Assembly (NCBI GenBank): GCA_000787465.1
Contig: JSYX01000517.1
Coordinates: forward strand, 1-25,276
Direction: 5' to 3'
Origin: Thermomucor indicae-seudaticae
Lineage: Eukaryota > Mucoromycota > Mucoromycetes > Mucorales > Lichtheimiaceae
Length of the DNA: 25,276 nucleotides
In this document: piece after piece, positions 20,813 through 25,276 of the stretch
Position numbering within the stretch: position 1 is the stretch's first letter
Layout: the number at the start of each line of letters is the position of its first letter
Notes under the pieces: generated by a model
The model's input: only the letters and a program-made list of their open reading frames with translations
Told to the model about the DNA's origin: nothing
The model's database searches: none
Translations under genes and position numbers: made by a program

Positions 20813-22082
20813 TCAAAGTCGAAGCGCGTTGCGGCTAAGCATCCTGATATTGTTTACAAAGACCTCAATCATATCCATGTACTGTGATGGTTCGCGTTGC
20901 TCCAGTTTGCGTCGCTCTCTTGATAACAATTGAGGGTCTATGAACTCCAGCTCCAACTCATGCCGAAGGTCTGTTTCCTGCTTCCCCAATTTCGAATGAA
21001 TCACAGGCTCAGTGTTTTCCTTGATACGATATTGTAGCTTACCGCGGCGCCTTTCACTTGGGTCAAGTCAAAGTTGATGCCTCCATGCACGTACGATATC
21101 CGATCCTTGTTACGCTCATACACAGGTGATGTGGTAGGTTTCGGCCCTGATTTCGACGTCAGTTTATCTTTCAAATGCTGGTAAGGGGGGGGGGGCAAAC
21201 TTACTTGGTATTTCAAGGTTGATGGAAATTCTGTAATCCAATGGCTGGGTAGGCGAGTGGATATCCAGATCAGCCATACGAATCTTTTCCACGATGCCAT
21301 TCGGTACTATCTAAGAAATACTTTTGGTGTCAAGAGCAAAAGAAAACGAAAACCAGAGAGACTCGTTTATATTACCTCTCCTGTTTTCTGGTCAGTGGTT
21401 ACTCGCCATTTGGCGCGATGACCGGTGTTTTCATAAAAGCGGTCGGTCTCCTTGGTATGCTTATATGTTATCCGCTCCCCACGATATCCCGATGCTTGGG
21501 TATCCGCAAAGCATTTGTTGAGCATCCTGTTGAAATGCCGGTGTTGCTGTAAAGGCATGTTGGATTCGAAGCGTGTGTATCGATTATAGTCCAATGGTAT
21601 CACTGATTCATTCCCCGTGTTTTAATATGGCCGCTGGGCTGGCTGTCCGCGCAACTTTTGCATACCTGTTTCCGTGAATGCTCCCAGGTTGATACGTTGA
21701 TTGGTCCTCTTGTCAATAATGACGCCCAACTTGGCCTCAATCTAGTTCCATGATCGCAATCAGTCCCGCCGCCCTGATCTGCCACACACACTCAAGGACT
21801 CACCTCGACGTTTTCTGTACTGCAATGCTTGGCGATAAAATCGGCAACGTACTTGATAATGTCATCGACAGGTCTCACTCGGAAGATCGACGGTTCTCGC
21901 GGAATAACAGCCGATTCTTGCACGTGGCGACGCTTATTGCTATTACTCCTGTCGTGCTTGTCGTCTTCATTGACGGATTCTGATTCTTCTGCAGTCCGTT
22001 TGCGGCCGACTGCTGCAGTGTCGTCTTTGTTCACGGATCGCGATTCTTCTGCAGTTCGTTTGCGATCGGCTGTGCCTTCCAT
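20813..22082 (-). CDS. CET1: mRNA 5'-triphosphatase (capping enzyme beta subunit, Cet1 family)
   Basis: Removes the gamma phosphate of nascent mRNA in the first step of capping; a metal-dependent tunnel fold specific to fungi and some protists. Exons (descending): 22082-21804, 21741-21666, 21602-21376, 21310-21205, 21146-21043 and 20977-20813, in frame, 318 residues. The first metal-binding motif is VEIEAKLG (E93, E95), formed across intron 1. HFNRMLNKCF, HRAKWRVTTD, EKIRMADLDI, DYRISINLEIP, RNKDRISYVHGG and FDLTQV follow. The last catalytic strand is ELELEF (E273, E275). The N-terminus is a charged tail with a tandem 20-residue repeat. ATG 22166 in the same frame would add 28 residues. The last intron acceptor could be 20981 or 20978; I prefer the CAG at 20978. 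Confidence 0.9.
21185..21195. repeat. 11-base G run inside a CET1 intron
   Basis: On the coding (minus) strand this is an 11-base C run in the 58-nt intron 21147-21204, which has a GTAAGT donor, a CTGAC branch site and a TCAG acceptor. Removing the intron joins NLEIP to PKPTTSPVYERNKDR in frame. Confidence 0.7.
21960..22064 (-). repeat. Tandem 60-nt repeat in the CET1 N-terminus
   Basis: Two units encode RKRTAEESRSVNKDD (residues 7-21) and RKRTAEESESVNEDD (27-41), in step by exactly 20 codons. Most bases are identical, so the duplication is fairly recent. The repeated RKR could contribute to nuclear localisation (inference). Confidence 0.8.
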
Positions 22083-22674
22083 GATCAGGGCGCGTATATT
22101 GACAAGAAAAGAGGAGTGGGGTTCAAAAACAAGAATTTGTGACCTCTTCAGTTGATCCGATCCCACTTTTCAAACCACTCCCGTTGACTTGACAACATCC
22201 ACGCTTCCTTAATTCAATGGAACCAGAAAATAGCCGACCACTTCGTTTTACTCAATCTCAACTGATCGGCTATAGAGACGCATGGGTCGGGAATAATACC
22301 AATAGGACGCGTCAACTGAACCCAAATTGCTGCCCGACGTTATCCCACGTGTTCCATGCTTCAATTCACAAAACGGGCAGTTAAGCAACAGTCCGTTGCT
22401 GAAATAAAGGGCCGATTCAACCCAGAAGCTGTTGCTAATACGAAAGCCTATCAAGATATTCACCACTACGTACTGTTTATCGAGCAGACGTCGAAGCATC
22501 AATAGGTGAAAAGAACAACTTCGCACATGAATCAACTCGGAGAAGAGTAAGAGGAGACACACGGTCAAGAGACAGAGGCAGAAAAATTCAATATAAGATG
22601 AAAAAGAAAAAAGGAAAATAGGAAGAATTAAGTGTGGCACAGAAGAAGGTGATAAAAAGTTACAGCGACCCTGT
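22083..22674. other. Intergenic region between RHO1 and CET1
   Basis: About 590 bases between two minus-strand genes. It holds the CET1 5' region and the RHO1 3' region. A minus-strand open frame at 22248-22640 is hydrophobic low-complexity sequence and not convincing. Confidence 0.5.
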
Positions 22675-23516
22675 CTACAAAACAGTGCAAATCTTATTCT
22701 TATTCTTCTTTCTGTTCACCATGAGTGCAGCTCGCGTAGCGTGTTCAAAGACTTCACGGACACCTTCTCCAGTCTTTGCAGAGCACTCAAGATATTTATA
22801 GGCGTTAATTTTCTGGGCAACCCCAGCACCCTGCAAAAATAGGATGCAAAATAAGTGCTGAGCCCCAAAAGATCAAATCGCACGCACATACCTCTTCGAA
22901 GGAGACGGGTCTTTGCGAGTTCTTTCTAAGTTCTTCAATTGTTGCAGGGTCGTTTCGCAAATCCTTCTTGCATCCGACAAGCAAAATTGGCAATCCTTGG
23001 CAGAAGTGAAGGACTTCGGAGATCCACTGCAAAATCGCCTGTCAGAACATGACCCGTACATAGATCTTAACATGTCTTTTCTTCGGTTATCTACCTTTTC
23101 TTGAACGTTTTCAAGTGAATCGGGCGAATCAACAGCGAAACAGATCAGAATGACATGAGAGTCGGGGTACGACAAGGGCCGGAGACGATCATAATCCTCC
23201 TGACCTTTTCAGGTAAAAGAAAATCATATCAATTACTGCGCAATCAGGGCATGGTAACGGCCCTCAGCAGCACATACCAGCCGTATCCCAAAGCGCCAAT
23301 TCGACATGCTTTCCGTCTACTTCAACATCGGCTACATAGTTTTCAAAAACAGTGGGAACATAGAACTGAAAGGATCACTTAATACAAGGCGACATCATTT
23401 CGTCGTTGTCTTTGAAATACCTCGGGGAAGGTACCCTTTGAAAAGACGATCAAAAGACAAGTCTTGCCGCAAGCACCATCGCCGACGATGACAAGCTTCC
23501 TTCTGATTTCGGACAT
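22675..23516 (-). CDS. RHO1: Rho1-type small GTPase
   Basis: Membrane-anchored switch controlling glucan synthase, the cell-integrity MAP kinase pathway and actin in fungi. Exons (descending): 23516-23421, 23365-23278, 23204-23095, 23026-22892 and 22830-22675, in frame, 194 residues. The P-loop is GDGACGKT (12-19), switch [10 protein letters not shown], and switch [19 protein letters not shown] with Gln63. GCKKDLRND and [10 protein letters not shown] are the guanine-specificity motifs. The Rho insert WISEVLHFC...PATIEELRK is present. A basic tail precedes the CaaX box CTVL (Cys191), whose terminal Leu predicts geranylgeranylation. Effector residues and the insert favour Rho1/RhoA over Cdc42 or Rac. 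Confidence 0.96.
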
Positions 23517-23517
23517 C

Positions 23518-23610
23518 CTAAATCATGAAAAATGATTTCGCAATGGGTCAGATGAAACTTGTAATGTCGCTCCGAGGGCCGGCTCTAATTGAGCCGGGAG
23601 TCAATCTTAC
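23518..23610 (-). other. Probable 5'UTR intron of RHO1
   Basis: On the minus strand a GTAAGA donor (from 23610), a CATCTGAC branch-like site and a TTTAG acceptor (23518) bracket 93 bases that end one base before the ATG. The leader upstream of it is strongly pyrimidine-rich. Confidence 0.5.
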
Positions 23611-25276
23611 TTGATAAGTAGTATACGACTGTGCGGTTAAGAAAATAAAAAGGAAAAAGAGAAAGAACAAGGAAGAGATGGTTAGAGAGGCTGAGTGACA
23701 AAACAATAATAGAAAGGGAAAAAAGTGTGCGCACGCAACGGAGCACAAAGCAAGGCACGCACACGCTTCATCTCCTGTTCCCCAATCCCGCTCTCTCCCT
23801 CCACCTCATCTCCCTTTCATTGTCAGTGTGTTGTAATCTTTCACCAGCCGCCTTTCCCCCCGAGACGGTGAAAAAAAGTCACTGCCGTTCAGGTTCAACA
23901 CTCGTCCGGTCATCTTGGCATTCCCACACCTTTCCGTTATCAACCCTCTCCTGGTACTTTGCGCACCCAACCGCCCCCCCATTCCAGCCCCGAATTCGCT
24001 TCTCACACTACATCGCCCAATAATTTCCGCTTTGCATTACGAGATGGAAATAGAAACTTACACTGTACCTGTGCTGATGTAATTGGAGTGCTGTTTCGAG
24101 GGGAGGACGAAGAGTGACCAGAAACGACGAGTGAGTGCGTCATCAAGAATTTAATTGCCGAAGCGCGAAAAACCCCTTTTTTGGAAGTCCAGGCATCGTG
24201 CAATGAGGATATCAGTAATCTCTTTCTTTCGCATCACGTAAGTTACGTGCTTGCCGCTCGGTCCAATAATGGACTGGTACGGAGTGCGATGGCATTACGG
24301 GCGTGGTCAATGCAGAAGCGCTTGCTGCTTGAGGGCTAAACGCAACTGTCTTCTCATTCTAACAATCATAGGCTTGTTTTCTGACAAAAGTACGGCGGGA
24401 GCGACCAAGGTTGCGATGCCGCAGCACGCTTTGTTCAATCATTCAGCTTTGTCACAATAATTCATTTTTAAAGTGCTGCGCGTAATATTGTGGGAATCGC
24501 GCGCTTTGTTTGAATTAAGATAACTGCACTTGGCCTTAAAGTAGATGATACTTGTAACGTCGCTTAGTACCTCATTTCTGTTTCCTGTAAAGACATTCTT
24601 TATACGCTGCGAAATTGCAGCCTTGATATATGTTAGACGGTGCTCCCTGGCGCGTCATATCGTCTCGGTCTTTCTTCCCTCGCTTTACGAACACAAACGC
24701 TACTGCTTTCGAACCAATGCAAGAAGTCGACGGCCGATATTTAAGCGTATCTTGAAGATACCGCTTTCGTGATATCCCAGTTTAGGAATGAGGCATTGAT
24801 AGCGTATAAAACCTTAGTAACCACGTGATACTGTAAGCCGTTTCGAAGACAATTCAAAAAGGACGGTGTTGGCGGTGGATGGGTGCAAAGCAATACCATT
24901 TTTTCCATCCATTGCTGGCCCGGGCATTGCAAATCGGACGATCCGAAGGTTACAGTACGATTGCTACCTTTGTCGTGCTTTGGAACCCGAATTTCTGCAG
25001 CAAGTCCTTCTTCCTAAGGAAGGACATCAAAGGAGAAATACAGGATGACCAGCGCGGAACAAGTCACGGCCTTGATTAGAGAGCAGCGCCCGTTATGGCG
25101 CTGTGGTTTATCCATCGAATGAGGAAGTATGTGACGCACTGCGGAGGATGGGCAATCTAGAAGCTCTATTTGCATAACGTAAGACAAGAATAAAGAATGG
25201 CCTTTGGTCATGTTGTCGGTTGGTTAAAGTAAAAAACCTGGTAAATTATATGAGTATATACTGTTTATTGATTGAA
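23611..25276. other. RHO1 upstream region, no convincing gene
   Basis: About 1.7 kb. The part nearest RHO1 has C/T-rich leader sequence on the minus strand and pyrimidine-rich blocks on the plus strand (23768-23820). Farther right, short open frames (24251-24460, 24545-24772, 24866-25079) change frame and show no family I can name. Phrases such as SAEQVTALIREQRPLWRCGL (about 25045-25105) and NEEVCDALRRMGNLEALFA (about 25120-25175) in different frames could be remnants of a gene. Confidence 0.4.

Noticed and set aside
22248..22640. 130-codon minus-strand frame between RHO1 and CET1
   Set aside because: Low-complexity hydrophobic translation from pyrimidine-rich DNA, with no homology that I can see.

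Overview
The window reads as nuclear DNA of a filamentous fungus, most likely an early-diverging (Mucoromycota-type) lineage. Its genes are split by many short GT-AG introns (mostly 55-79 nt). It carries the fungal Cet1-type mRNA triphosphatase and fungal-style NAD-glutamate dehydrogenase and Rho1. It also has a PPP1R21/KLRAQ protein, which as far as I know the standard yeasts lack. The lineage is inference; the gene identities rest on motifs read in spliced translations that I assembled by hand.

Layout. 1-2.77 kb: AT-rich DNA with a degenerate short repeat at the left edge, diverged palindrome-bearing copies, and no convincing gene. 2.78-3.68 kb: possible small unassigned gene(s) next to a good TATA box. 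4149-5320 (+): METTL2/Trm140-type tRNA m3C methyltransferase, 4 exons. 5695-8320 (-): PPP1R21 (FERRY subunit 2) homologue, 13 exons, convergent with the methyltransferase. 8426-10043 (+): two adjacent decayed genes, a PIF/Harbinger-like DDE transposase that keeps a spliceosomal intron, and a relic of an unassigned protein. 11243-14531 (+): NAD-glutamate dehydrogenase, 4 exons, with CCAAT and TATA boxes and a G/C-rich inverted repeat upstream. 14900-16406 (+): farnesyl diphosphate synthase, 8 exons. 17197-19654 (+): propionyl/acetyl-CoA synthetase of the ACSS3/PrpE type, 9 exons in my model, including an 18-nt microexon followed by a GC-AG intron. 19649-20719 (-): BEM46/ABHD13 serine hydrolase, whose stop overlaps the synthetase stop. 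20813-22082 (-): mRNA 5'-triphosphatase (Cet1). 22675-23516 (-): Rho1 GTPase with a probable 5'UTR intron. 23.6-25.3 kb: Rho1 upstream region, no convincing gene.

The genes are housekeeping and do not form a pathway cluster. Loose themes are carbon/nitrogen and acyl-CoA metabolism (glutamate catabolism, propionate/acetate activation), the isoprenoid branch (FPP, whose elongated product GGPP would prenylate Rho1), RNA maturation (tRNA m3C, mRNA capping) and membrane traffic/polarity (PPP1R21, BEM46, Rho1). I see no prophage, CRISPR array, tRNA or rRNA. The items most worth a second look are the fungal PPP1R21 gene, the microexon plus GC-AG intron in the synthetase, the shared-stop overlap, and the two gene relics.
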